Shown here one piece after another: positions 51,929 to 60,823 of a stretch of DNA of 64,000 nt. This DNA is from Paucibacter sp. KBW04 (lineage in GTDB: Bacteria > Pseudomonadota > Gammaproteobacteria > Burkholderiales > Burkholderiaceae_C): NCBI RefSeq assembly GCF_003852425.1, contig NZ_QAJN01000008.1, positions 62,001 through 126,000 of the forward strand, written 5' to 3'. The position numbers and the translations under genes were made by a program. Below the pieces are notes generated by a model that was not told where the DNA came from, did not search any database, and worked only from the letters and a program-made list of their open reading frames with translations. Every line of letters begins with the position of its first letter. Position 1 is the stretch's first letter.

Positions 51929-52801
51929 TTACTCGACATAGCGTTCAAGATGGAGCTTCTCCAGCGGTGCGTAGTCGCGCGCATAGTCGGCGCGAGTCGG
52001 CTTGGGCATGGGAATGTCCTCAAACTGCGCTTTGAGGGTGGCGTCATTGGCCAGCTTCAAGAGCGCACCGGCCACGGCCTGCTGCGCCGCCTGGGGCACA
52101 CGGGGATGCGCGCTCAGCGGGTGAGGCGCGGTGGGCGGGGTTTCCATCAGCACCCGCAAGGCGGCACGCACCTCCTCGGACTCGCCGTCCAGCGTGCTGC
52201 GTATGCCTCCGCCGGCCAGCGCCTTGCCCAGCAAGATCTGCCGATAGGTGTTGGCATGGGTCTTGGCGAAAAAGGGCTGGAAGCTGACGCGGTAATGCTC
52301 GCTCAGCTCGGCCCGGATCAGCAGCGAGGCCCCCAGGGCATTGGGCGCCGGGAAGGCCAGCACCTTGCCTTGCAAGTCCTGCACGCTTTTGATGGCGGAG
52401 TCCTTGCGCACAAGCAGCAGGCCAACCAGGGGCTTGCTGTCGCGCAGCAGCGGGGTGTAGCCCTGGCTCGCATGGGCTTGCACCTGGTGAAAGGGGTTCA
52501 TATAGGCAAAGTCGGCCTTGCCGCTGTTCAGATCGGCCTCGAAAGCCGGGATGTCACGGCTGAGCTTCAGCGTCAGCCGGAGGCCGGTTTCTTGCTGCAC
52601 GCGCTCCAGGATGGGCCCCCAGCTGCTCTGTATATCGGCAGCCTGGAACTGCGGCACGACGTAAAGCGAATAGCTCGGGGGCGAGGGCGGCGCTGCCTTG
52701 GCCGCCCCAGCCGTCAAAAGCAGTAGCAAGCCGGCCATGCCGGCCAAAGCCTTGTTGCGATCAAGCGGAAGCCATGAACCAAAGGGCATGAACGACTCCA
52801 A
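51929..52801 (-). CDS. PhnD-like periplasmic substrate-binding protein
   Basis: 290 residues with a signal peptide (cleavage near AAKAAPP). The body matches phosphate/phosphonate-type binding proteins: LYVVPQFQAADIQSSWGPIL, LNSGKADFAYMNPFH, VLAFPAPNALGASLLI and the closing KPTRADYARDYAPL. No ABC permease or ATPase partner is present; instead it sits between two sensor kinases in an operon. That suggests it presents a ligand to the kinases instead of feeding a transporter. The ligand need not be a phosphonate. Confidence 0.88.
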   Translation of the reverse strand: MESFMPFGSWLPLDRNKALAGMAGLLLLLTAGAAKAAPPSPPSYSLYVVPQFQAADIQSSWGPILERVQQETGLRLTLKLSRDIPAFEADLNSGKADFAYMNPFHQVQAHASQGYTPLLRDSKPLVGLLLVRKDSAIKSVQDLQGKVLAFPAPNALGASLLIRAELSEHYRVSFQPFFAKTHANTYRQILLGKALAGGGIRSTLDGESEEVRAALRVLMETPPTAPHPLSAHPRVPQAAQQAVAGALLKLANDATLKAQFEDIPMPKPTRADYARDYAPLEKLHLERYVE

Positions 52802-52883
52802 ACAGCAGCTGCCAGATCAGGCTATCACGCGCCGCGGCGTCGAACAAGGAGCGATTGACTGGTAAGTTATGTGGTGTGAGAAA

Positions 52884-54794
52884 TCAGCACTTGATCCACA
52901 AAGTAATGCAGGTGCCTTGGCCCAGCTCGCTCTCGATTTGCATATGGCCGCCCATCAAATCCAGCAATTCCTTGACGATGCTGACCCCCAGACCGGTGCC
53001 GGGGATATGGCCCGAGGTGTCGGCGCGGAAGAAGCGCTCGCCCATGCGGGCCAGGTGCTCGGCCGAGAGCCCGATGCCGTGATCGCGCACTTCCACGCCG
53101 AAGTGGCGCCGGCCTTCCAGGTTGTCGCCATCGGCCATGCGCTTGCCCTGCACCAGGCGCACCTCGACCGGGCCGCCGCCGGGGGAGTATTTATAGGCAT
53201 TGGACATGGTGTTGAGCAGGATCTGCTGCATCTTCTGCCGGTCGATGCAGACCATCATGGGGGCCTGGCCCGGTTGGCGCAGCTCGAAGCGGGGGCGCTC
53301 GCGGCCTTCCGGCGTCTTGAAGTCGGCCAGGGTTTCGCTGACGATATCGCTCAGATCCAGGGTCTCGAACTTGAAGTCGCTGGCGCCACGCGCCTCGATG
53401 CGGGCCAGGTCCAGCAGCTCGTTGAGGATGCTGATCATCAGCTTGCTCTGCCTGTGGATGCGCGAGAGCATGGCCTGGCGCTTGGGCTCGCTCATCTCGC
53501 GGTCCAGCATCAGCTCGATGAAGCCGAAGATGCTGGTCATGGGCGTGCGCAGCTCGTGCGCCGCCAGGGACAGGAACTCCGACTTCATCCGGTCCAGCTC
53601 ATGCTGCTGGGTCACATCGCAAACATACAAGACCCGACTCACCGAGGCTGAGTAGCTGTGCTGGCCGCTGAGCGTGAGCACGCGGGGTTTTTCACCGCGC
53701 AAGGTCAGGGTTTGGGCCTCGCCGACCTCGGTGTCGGGGGCGGCGAAGCAGGCTTGCAGGCCGGCGAATTCCTCGCCATCAACGGCGCGGGCCAGCAGCA
53801 AGGACTCCAGTACCGTGTCGTTCTGGCCCAGCACATCGCCGGGCTGCAGATCGGTCAGGGTCAGAAAGGCGCGGTTGGCAAACTGCACCCGACCCAATGG
53901 GTCGAAGGTCAGCAAGCCGTCGGGGCTGAGGGCAAAGATGGCGCTGAGCTGGTCGTTTTGCTCCTCCATCTGCGCCTCGTGGGCCTGCTGGCGGTTCATG
54001 GCGTCCTGCAGCACGATCATCTGTTGCAGCAAGAGCACCGAGGCTTCGTTGAGGGCCCGGCCCAGCTCGACGAACTCGATCGGGCCCTCGTCCACGGGGT
54101 GGGTGACCCCGCGCGCATCGGCCAACTCATTGGCAAACTGACGGGCCTGTTCCAGCGCCCGCATAGGCCGGTTCAGCATGGCGTGCAGCAGCACGGCGCA
54201 AAGGCCGACCAGCAGCAGCGCCACCAGCACCGTGTCGCGCCAGATGTCCCGCTGCAATTGCTGCAGCGAGCTCAGGTCAAAGTCCAGCTTGACCCAGCCC
54301 AGCAGGCGCTCGCCAACCACTGGATGCCAGACCTCCAGATGCGAGCCGTCGGCCGCCGCCTTCAGGCTGGGCAGCACCTGGGCCGGGACGGCCTCCTGGG
54401 GTCGAGCCGCGCTGGCGCCTAGCGCCGCCTGCTTGAGCACCGGGTTGGCAAATGCCGCCTGGTGCATGGGCTTGACCATCTGCACCAGCAAGAGCCCCTC
54501 GGGGGAGATCACTTGCAAGGCGCGCACACCCTCAAAGCCGGCGTAGCTGAGCACCAGAGCGTCCAGCTCGGCGCGTTTGGAGGACTCAATCAGCTGCGCG
54601 CTGGCCACCGCCAGGCTGCGCGCCAGGGCCGCCGCCTGGGTTTGCATGGCTTGGTGGGCGTTCAGGCTTTGCTGCTTGACGGTGAAGGCCCCCAGCAAGG
54701 TAGTGGCCAGGATCAGCAGGCCCGCCACCAGCAGCATCAGGCGATGCTTGAATCGCCGCGGCCAAAGTTTGCTTGCGAGCGGGAATGAGGGCAT
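52884..54794 (-). CDS. Membrane sensor histidine kinase with PAS domain (paralogue 1)
   Basis: 636 residues and the same plan as its paralogue: TM1 near 17-38, periplasmic sensor, TM2 near 185-205, PAS (AIFALSPDGLLTFDPLGRVQF), H-box SLAAHELRTPMTSIFGF, HATPase with NTMSNAYKYSPGGG, DHGIGLS and GTGLGVSIVKEL, ending LWIKC as the other ends LWFKC. First gene of the kinase/PhnD-like/kinase operon (83 bases to the next gene). The periplasmic parts differ more than the cytoplasmic parts, so they may sense different states of one ligand system. Confidence 0.92.
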   Translation of the reverse strand: MPSFPLASKLWPRRFKHRLMLLVAGLLILATTLLGAFTVKQQSLNAHQAMQTQAAALARSLAVASAQLIESSKRAELDALVLSYAGFEGVRALQVISPEGLLLVQMVKPMHQAAFANPVLKQAALGASAARPQEAVPAQVLPSLKAAADGSHLEVWHPVVGERLLGWVKLDFDLSSLQQLQRDIWRDTVLVALLLVGLCAVLLHAMLNRPMRALEQARQFANELADARGVTHPVDEGPIEFVELGRALNEASVLLLQQMIVLQDAMNRQQAHEAQMEEQNDQLSAIFALSPDGLLTFDPLGRVQFANRAFLTLTDLQPGDVLGQNDTVLESLLLARAVDGEEFAGLQACFAAPDTEVGEAQTLTLRGEKPRVLTLSGQHSYSASVSRVLYVCDVTQQHELDRMKSEFLSLAAHELRTPMTSIFGFIELMLDREMSEPKRQAMLSRIHRQSKLMISILNELLDLARIEARGASDFKFETLDLSDIVSETLADFKTPEGRERPRFELRQPGQAPMMVCIDRQKMQQILLNTMSNAYKYSPGGGPVEVRLVQGKRMADGDNLEGRRHFGVEVRDHGIGLSAEHLARMGERFFRADTSGHIPGTGLGVSIVKELLDLMGGHMQIESELGQGTCITLWIKC

Positions 54795-55061
54795 TGAGCA
54801 GGCTCGGCTCAGGAATTCTGGGCCTGCGGACCTGCGCTGCCGAGCGCGCTCTCCCGCTCAGACTCAGCCGCGCGAATCCACAGGCCGGCTGCGTGCCGGC
54901 TGGACGGGCTTGAATCAGATGAGCAAGGGCAAGGCATCATGCGAGCTCCACGGGGCGAATTCCGACCTCCGCGGGCATTATGTGCATGAGCTGTCGATCC
55001 AGACAACGCCCCGCTGTTGCCCTCGCGCATCCGGCTGCCTGCTGCTTTACTTCAGCGCATG

Positions 55062-55086
55062 AAAAAAGCCTCAAGGAGGCCTTTTT
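55062..55086 (-). terminator. Terminator of the NatAB-like operon
   Basis: GCCTC/GAGGC hairpin flanked by A and T runs, 27 bases beyond the permease stop. The 318-base gap 54795-55112 contains this element and the kinase promoter, no gene. Confidence 0.75.
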
Positions 55087-55112
55087 CTTGTTCAAGCCGG
55101 GGGCTAGGGCGC

Positions 55113-56303
55113 TTACTTGGCCACCGCGCCCCGCATGGAGCGGGCCACAAAGACCAGGCTGCCCACGGTCAGGACCAGGCCGGTGATCACGCTGGGCAGC
55201 ACCTGCAGCAGACGCAGGCTTTCGCCCTTGAGCACCTGCATCATCAAGGTGTTCTGGGCCAGACCCGGCACCCACAGATACCAGGGCGCATCGCCGCCGG
55301 GGTTGAGCAGGGTGACCATGGGCGCCATCGCCACCAGGGTGATGATCAGGCCGCTGCTGGCCTGCGCCTCCTTGAAGCTCTTGGTACGGATGGCGATGGC
55401 CATCAGCACCGCGCCCATGGCGGCGGCCAGCGGCAGCTGCAAGAGGAAGCAGGCGATGACTTCTTGCGCGCCGAACTGGAACATGGCTTGCAAGCTATCG
55501 CTTTGCAGCAGCCACTGGGCCGGGATGAAGCTCAGATTGGACAGCAAGGCCACGGCCAGGCCCAGGGCCGCCACGGCCCCCCATTTGCCCAGCACCAGGG
55601 CGAACTGCTGCACCGGGTTCATCAACAAGGGCTCCAGCGAGCCGCGTTCGCGCTCACCGGCCGTACTGTCCAGCGCAGCGGTGAGGGCGCCGTAGAGCAC
55701 GGCCATGATGATGAACATGGGGATCATGCTGGTGATGCGGGCGGCGCGGGCTTGCGTGCTGGCCAGGTCACGCTCCTGCAGATCGACAGGCTGCAAAAGC
55801 TGCACCGAAACCCCGCGCAGGGCCAGATTGAGGCTGGCGCGCTCGCGGTTAAAGCTATTGATCAGGCGCTGCACGGGGGCTTGGCCGGCTTCGGCGCGTT
55901 GGTTGGCGCTGTCGCTGACCAGTTCCAGCGTGGGCTGTTCGCCCGCCAGCAACTCCTGCTCAAAGTTCTTGCCCACCACCAGCACCGGCTCCAGCAAGGT
56001 GTTGGCGCGCAGGCCTTTCTCATAGTCGGCCGGGGCGGTCTTGATGGTGTAGGTCTGGCGCTCGATGAAGTTGCGCAGGGTGGGGGCGTGCTCAATGCCG
56101 GCGATCAAGATCTCGCGCTTCTCGGCCCGGCTCTCGAAGGAGGAGATCAGGCCCGACATGGCCAGCAGCAGCAGCGGCCCCATCAGCACCGCGGGCACCA
56201 TCAGGCGCAAGAGGGTGCGGCGGTCCCGCAGGGCGTCGCTGGCTTCCTTGAAAAAGACGATGCAGAAATTGCGCCAAAGGCTGGTCTTAGGACTTGTGCT
56301 CAT
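55113..56303 (-). CDS. ABC-2 type permease (NatB-like)
   Basis: 396 residues. One N-terminal membrane helix near 35-53, a large extracytoplasmic domain (about 60-215), then five C-terminal helices beginning ITSMIPMFIIMAVLYGAL with the family element DSTAGERERGSLEPLLMNPV. This layout matches NatB sodium-export permeases and relatives. Its start overlaps the ATPase stop by four bases. The substrate could be sodium, a drug or a peptide. Confidence 0.88.
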   Translation of the reverse strand: MSTSPKTSLWRNFCIVFFKEASDALRDRRTLLRLMVPAVLMGPLLLLAMSGLISSFESRAEKREILIAGIEHAPTLRNFIERQTYTIKTAPADYEKGLRANTLLEPVLVVGKNFEQELLAGEQPTLELVSDSANQRAEAGQAPVQRLINSFNRERASLNLALRGVSVQLLQPVDLQERDLASTQARAARITSMIPMFIIMAVLYGALTAALDSTAGERERGSLEPLLMNPVQQFALVLGKWGAVAALGLAVALLSNLSFIPAQWLLQSDSLQAMFQFGAQEVIACFLLQLPLAAAMGAVLMAIAIRTKSFKEAQASSGLIITLVAMAPMVTLLNPGGDAPWYLWVPGLAQNTLMMQVLKGESLRLLQVLPSVITGLVLTVGSLVFVARSMRGAVAK

Positions 56304-57133
56304 GCGGCACTCCTGATGTTGTTTTGATCTGCGGCCTCAAGGCTTTCGAAGGCCAGTTTGACGAAGGCGTCCTCGAAGCGGGCTTCGCCCGCCAGCTCCA
56401 GCAGCTCGGGCACCGAGCCCTCGGCCACACTGCGCCCTTTGGCCACCACCACCACATGCTCACAGAGCTGTTCCACCTCCTGCATGATGTGGGTGGAGAA
56501 GATGATGGTTTTGTTGCCACCTGCCGCCGAGCGCAGATGGCGCAAGGCCTCGCGCAGAGCGCGGGTGGCCAGCACGTCCAGGCCGTTGGTGGGCTCGTCC
56601 AGCACGATATTGGCGGGGTCGTGCACCAGGGCACGGGCCAGGGCCGTCTTCATTCGCTCGCCCTGGCTGAAGCCCTCGGCGCGGCGGTCCAGGATGTGCT
56701 GCATTTCCAGCAAACGCGCCAGCTCCAGGGCGCGCTCGTTCGCGGCATCGGCTTCCATGCCTTGCAGGCGACCGAAGTAAATGATGTTCTCCCGGGCCGA
56801 CAGGCGCGGGTAGAGGCCGTGGGCATCGCCCAGAATGCCCATGCGGGCCAGGGCTTCGCGCGGATGAGTGGCGACGGCGATGCCGTCCACCGTGATGTGG
56901 CCGCTATCGGGCTGGAACAGGCCGCCCAACATGCGCAAGGTCGTTGTCTTGCCCGCGCCGTTGGCGCCCAACAGGCCGGTGATGCGGCCGCTGGGCGCGT
57001 GCACGCTGACGTTTTTGACGGCCTGCACCATTTGCGGCGCACTGCGCTTGCCCAGCAGGCTAGCCAGGCTCAGGCCCGGCTTGCTGCCGCCACGCGAGGC
57101 GAACTGCTTGCTGACGTTGTCGATCTGGATCAT
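56300..57133 (-). CDS. ABC transporter ATPase (NatA-like)
   Basis: 277 residues. Walker A GLLGANGAGKTTTLRML, signature variant FSQGERMK typical of NatA/ABC-2 exporters, Walker B NIVLDEPTNGLD and switch His in IIFSTHIMQEVEQL. Partner of the downstream NatB-like permease (ATGA overlap) and coupled by four bases to the upstream hydrolase gene. It energises export across the inner membrane. Confidence 0.92.
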   Translation of the reverse strand: MIQIDNVSKQFASRGGSKPGLSLASLLGKRSAPQMVQAVKNVSVHAPSGRITGLLGANGAGKTTTLRMLGGLFQPDSGHITVDGIAVATHPREALARMGILGDAHGLYPRLSARENIIYFGRLQGMEADAANERALELARLLEMQHILDRRAEGFSQGERMKTALARALVHDPANIVLDEPTNGLDVLATRALREALRHLRSAAGGNKTIIFSTHIMQEVEQLCEHVVVVAKGRSVAEGSVPELLELAGEARFEDAFVKLAFESLEAADQNNIRSAA

Positions 57134-58671
57134 GGGGCAACCTTTGCGTTGGCGGCGGCGCTTTGCACCGGCAGAAAAGCCGTGGGCCGCGGGATCTTGC
57201 TGGCGCAGCCGGCGTCCTGGGGCAGGGCGGCGGTGTCGGTCTTGGCGTCGATGAAGCGGAACAGCACATCGCGCATGCAGACGATGCTGCTGACGCCATG
57301 GCCAGCCTCGGGCACGACGATGTGCTGAGCGATGGCGGGATTTTTGGCGGCAAGGGCCTTGGCCGTGCGCTCACCGTGGCGGGGCGGCGTGGCCGGGTCG
57401 GCGCCGCCGCTGAGCAAGAGCACGGGGGAGGGCGCGGGCGGGATGCTGAAGAACTCGGGCGCCACCTGGGCGCGTGGCCAGTTTTTGCAGACCTGGGTGT
57501 AGAGCTTGGCGTCGTTGTCGGCGAAGTCGCGGCCCGGCGCGTCCTTGCTCAGACCGGCCTCCAGGCGCGGCACATCCTCGGCGCAAACCACGGAGAAGTG
57601 CATGCCCTCGGCCATGCGCATGCCCTTGCCTGAACCCATGGCACCGGACAAGCCCAGCAAGCCCTCCCAGCGGCCGGCAGAAGCGGCGTGGATGGCGGCG
57701 GGCAGGGCGGAGGCCAGGGTGGGGCTGTACAGCGGCATGCGCACGCTGCGCATGAGCTGCTCGCGCGTCAGGCTGAACTGCTCCACCCTGCCGGTCAGCG
57801 GGTCGCTGACGCTGATGGGGCGAGGCAGGCCTTGCTGCAGATTCGCCCATTCCTGGCGCAGCTTGGGGTATTGCTGGCTGCAGGCCGCATCCTTCTCGCA
57901 AAACTGCAGCATGGCGTTCAGCGCCTGCTGGCCGTCGGTCGAGAAGCTGGCGGGCAGCACCATATCCGGCGGCGCCACGCCGTCTAGCACCGTGCGGCGG
58001 ACCTTGCTGGGGAACAGGCGCAGATACTCCAGCGCCGCGCGGGTGCCGTAGCTAGCGCCGATCAGATTCCACTGCGGTGCACCCAGGGTCGCGCGCACCG
58101 CGTCAAAGTCCTGCATGGCGATGGTGCTGCTGTACTGGCGCAGATCACCGTGCGGCAGCTTGCCCAAGTCCTGGCGGCACTGGGCCATATTCTTCAGCAT
58201 GAACTGCGGATCCAGCACCTGGGTCACCGGCAGCTTGGAAACATCGGCGCATTGCAGGGGCGCGGACTTGCCGGTGCCACGCTGGTCGATGAAGACCAGA
58301 TCGCGCCGATTGTTCAGGCGCGACAGCCGGCTCAGCACCATGGGCGCGATATCGATGGCGCTCTGGCCGGGGCCGCCGGCCAGCATCAGCACCGGGTCGG
58401 GCTGCTTGTTGCGCGCCATCGCGGGCACGATCAGAAAATGCACATCGATCTGTGTGCCCTGGGGCTGGGCCGGGTCCAGCGGCCGCTTGATGCTGCCGCA
58501 TTGCAGCTCGTTGGCGATGCCGGCAATGCGGCAGGGCTGGGTGGCTTTGCCGCTGGCCGGGCTGCTTTGGGCCAGGGCCTGGCTGCTGGCGCCCAAGCTC
58601 ATGGCGGCGGCCGTGGCCGCCAAGGTCAGGGCGCTCGTTAGCTGGCGCCCTTTGTTTTGTCTCACTCGCAT
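57130..58671 (-). CDS. Exported alpha/beta hydrolase of the tripeptidyl aminopeptidase-like (TAP) type
   Basis: 513 residues with a signal peptide (AQSSPASGK region). Oxyanion motif LMLAGGPGQSAID, FIDQRGTGKSAPLQC, nucleophile elbow IGASYGTRAALEYL, Asp near SGGADPATPPRHGE and His in VVPEAGHGV in a TAP C-terminal domain. These enzymes release prolyl or tripeptide N-termini or hydrolyse esters. It is the first gene of a three-gene operon with the NatAB-like exporter, an arrangement also seen in other betaproteobacteria as far as I recall. Confidence 0.87.
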   Translation of the reverse strand: MRVRQNKGRQLTSALTLAATAAAMSLGASSQALAQSSPASGKATQPCRIAGIANELQCGSIKRPLDPAQPQGTQIDVHFLIVPAMARNKQPDPVLMLAGGPGQSAIDIAPMVLSRLSRLNNRRDLVFIDQRGTGKSAPLQCADVSKLPVTQVLDPQFMLKNMAQCRQDLGKLPHGDLRQYSSTIAMQDFDAVRATLGAPQWNLIGASYGTRAALEYLRLFPSKVRRTVLDGVAPPDMVLPASFSTDGQQALNAMLQFCEKDAACSQQYPKLRQEWANLQQGLPRPISVSDPLTGRVEQFSLTREQLMRSVRMPLYSPTLASALPAAIHAASAGRWEGLLGLSGAMGSGKGMRMAEGMHFSVVCAEDVPRLEAGLSKDAPGRDFADNDAKLYTQVCKNWPRAQVAPEFFSIPPAPSPVLLLSGGADPATPPRHGERTAKALAAKNPAIAQHIVVPEAGHGVSSIVCMRDVLFRFIDAKTDTAALPQDAGCASKIPRPTAFLPVQSAAANAKVAP

Positions 58672-58957
58672 TCCGCTGGTCCTTGATTGGTAGTTCTAGG
58701 ATGGGGCGGATTATGGTGAGATTTATCCTCGCACTACCCCGTCAGGCGTTGAGTAGCGGATAGGCGAGATGAACGGTCGGGCCGCTGTTTGAATGGTTGC
58801 AGAACCGGGGCCAGCTTGTGATCCGTCCGGCCGCCCCAAGCTGCAGTTCATCGCATGGCTCTCGGCCGGCGGATCAACAGGGCTTAGGCTGAGCCTGTTT
58901 TCTTATCGATCCAATCATTCATTCATTCTCTTGCGCGCAAGAAGAAAGGAGTCGCCC

Positions 58958-59311
58958 ATGTCCTTCAGCGAAGAACTGGCCAAGCTGGCCGAGTTGCATC
59001 AGCGCGGCGTTTTGTCCGACGATGAGTACGCCCGCGCCAAGGCCAAGGTGCTGGGCGCGGAAGGGCCGGCGGCTTCGGCTCCGTTCGGCGGCGGCAGCGG
59101 TGCAGGCTTAGGTGCCGGCGTGTCTTCCATCAATGCCTTCAGGCGCAGCCGCGAGGACCGCTGGTTGGGCGGCGTCTGCGGCGGCCTGGCCCAGCTGACG
59201 GCCACCCCCGCCTGGTTGTGGCGCTTGATGGTGACCTTGCTGGTCTTGTGCGCCGGCAGCGGCCTGCTGGTCTATTTGCTGCTTTGGATCTTTGTGCCTG
59301 AAGAAGACTGA
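58958..59311 (+). CDS. PspC-domain protein with N-terminal SHOCT motif
   Basis: 117 residues from ATG 58958 with an AAGGAG site; the ORF upstream is non-coding in character. Residues 3-28 (LAKLAELHQRGVLSDDEYARAK) are a SHOCT oligomerisation motif. Residues 60-117 form the PspC domain, RSREDRWLGGVCGGLAQ plus one long membrane helix ending LLLWIFVPEED. PspC proteins sense envelope stress and regulate phage-shock responses; pspA is not in the window. Confidence 0.87.
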   Translation: MSFSEELAKLAELHQRGVLSDDEYARAKAKVLGAEGPAASAPFGGGSGAGLGAGVSSINAFRRSREDRWLGGVCGGLAQLTATPAWLWRLMVTLLVLCAGSGLLVYLLLWIFVPEED

Positions 59312-59393
59312 GCCCGCACGGCCAAGCCGGAAGGCTTGGCCCGGCTGGCGAAGGCCCAGCCGCGATACAAGCGGATGGGCATGACTCGCTCCT

Positions 59394-59849
59394 TCAGCCG
59401 GCAGCCTCGCGCCGCCCAAACATGCCCCAGCCTTCCATGCTGAGCACCTGCTCGTCGTTTTGATTGAACACGGCCCAGGCCGAGCGCACCAGGCCGATCT
59501 GCGGGCGGCTATTGCTGGGGCGGGCTTCCTGCACCGTCATGCGCACCCGCAAGGTGTCGCCGGGGCGCACGGGCTTCAACCAGCGCAGATTGTCGATGCC
59601 GGGCGAGCCCTGGCTGGTGGAGTCCAGCAGATAGGCATCGCACATCATGCGCATCACCATGGCGCAGGTGTGCCAGCCGCTGACCGAGAGTCCGCCCAGC
59701 ACCGAGGCCTCGGCGGCGACCTCGTCCAGATGCAGGGGCTGGGGGTCGTAGGCGGCGGCAAAGCGCAGGCCTTCTTCACGGTCCACGGTCATCCCGCCAA
59801 ACTCGAACACGCGGCCGGGGGTGAAGTCTTCAAAAGCATAGCTAGGCAT
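59394..59849 (-). CDS. MaoC-family hot-dog dehydratase/hydratase
   Basis: 151 residues from ATG 59849. Hydratase-2 type motif: YDPQPLHLDEVAAEASVLGGLSVSGWHT supplies the Asp and His of the catalytic pair, followed by RWLKPVRPGDTLRVRMTV. Such enzymes hydrate enoyl-CoA substrates, as in polyhydroxyalkanoate or fatty-acid metabolism. It is probably monocistronic. Confidence 0.88.
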   Translation of the reverse strand: MPSYAFEDFTPGRVFEFGGMTVDREEGLRFAAAYDPQPLHLDEVAAEASVLGGLSVSGWHTCAMVMRMMCDAYLLDSTSQGSPGIDNLRWLKPVRPGDTLRVRMTVQEARPSNSRPQIGLVRSAWAVFNQNDEQVLSMEGWGMFGRREAAG

Positions 59850-60018
59850 GGCGGCAATATAGCTAAGTTGATCGTTCCGCCGGCAGCACCTAGGTGACAG
59901 CCCGCGGGGCAATTTGGGCCGCGCTGCAAAGGCTGGAATTTCGGCGTATCGTGCAGCGGCTCGGTCATAGGCTCAAGCCATGGCCGTACCCCTTCTTGTT
60001 CAGGAAAAAGGATTTGCA

Positions 60019-60627
60019 ATGAAGCTTTATTACAGCCCCGGTGCCTGCTCCCTGTCCCCCCATATCGCCCTGCGCGAGGCGGGCCTGCCTTTCGAGCTGG
60101 TGCAGGCCAGCACCAAGACCAAGAAGCTGGCGGACGGCAGTGATTTCTACGCCATCAACTCCAAGGGCTCGGTGCCGGTGCTGGAGCTGGACAATGGCCA
60201 GCGCCTGACCGAAGGCCCGGCCATCGTCCAGTACATCGCCGATCTGGCGCCGGCCTCCAAGCTGGCCCCGGCCAATGGCACTTGGGAGCGCTATCGCTTG
60301 CAGGAATGGCTGAACTACATCACCTCCGAGCTGCACAAAAGCTTCTCGCCTCTGTTCAACCCGGCCACGGTGGAAGAGACCAAGACGCAGGTCCGCGCCA
60401 TGTTGCAAGCCCGTCTGAGCTGGGTCAATGAGCAGCTGGAAGGCAAGCAATACCTGCTGGGCGATCAGTTCAGCGTGGCCGACGCCTACCTCTTCGTCGT
60501 CTCCAACTGGGGCCAGTATGTGGGCGTGGAGATCGCCGAGCTGAGCAATTTGGTGGCGCTGCGCGGCCGTGTGGCGGCCCGCCCTGCGGTGCAGGAAGCG
60601 CTCAAGGCCGAAGGCCTGCTCAAGTAA
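60019..60627 (+). CDS. gstA: Glutathione S-transferase
   Basis: 202 residues from ATG 60019. Thioredoxin-like N-terminal domain with the beta-class opening MKLYYSPGACSLSPHIALRE (catalytic Ser/Cys region SPGACSLSPH), cis-Pro in SKGSVPVLEL, and an all-helical C-terminal domain with QYLLGDQFSVADAYLFVV. Bacterial beta-class GSTs bind glutathione and handle electrophiles and antibiotics. It is followed by a long inverted repeat. Confidence 0.93.
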   Translation: MKLYYSPGACSLSPHIALREAGLPFELVQASTKTKKLADGSDFYAINSKGSVPVLELDNGQRLTEGPAIVQYIADLAPASKLAPANGTWERYRLQEWLNYITSELHKSFSPLFNPATVEETKTQVRAMLQARLSWVNEQLEGKQYLLGDQFSVADAYLFVVSNWGQYVGVEIAELSNLVALRGRVAARPAVQEALKAEGLLK

Positions 60628-60632
60628 GACTT

Positions 60633-60745
60633 AGAGCGGCTAACAAAACTCTCCTAGCCGCGTTGCATTGCCTTGCCGTACTTCTGTACTGTCTGCGGCA
60701 ACGCGCCTTGCTAGGACCGCTGCGCTGAGTCTTGTTAGCCGCTCT
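60633..60745. repeat. Long inverted repeat downstream of the GST gene
   Basis: AGAGCGGCTAACAA at 60633 is inverted exactly as TTGTTAGCCGCTCT ending at 60745; inner parts (CGCGTTGC, CCTAGC) also pair imperfectly. A distinct family from the repeat at 49870-50038. It could fold into a long RNA stem. Confidence 0.65.
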
Positions 60746-60774
60746 TACCCCCTTGCCGACGCAAGGGCCAAGAA

Positions 60775-60801
60775 AAAAGGCGAGTCACTGACTCGCCTTT
60801 T
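60775..60801 (-). terminator. Intrinsic terminator of the thioredoxin-like gene
   Basis: AAAAGGCGAGT/ACTCGCCTTTT hairpin, 23 bases past the stop of the minus-strand gene and followed by T runs on that strand. Confidence 0.85.
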
Positions 60802-60823
60802 CCATTCCCCGACAGCGGCCGAA

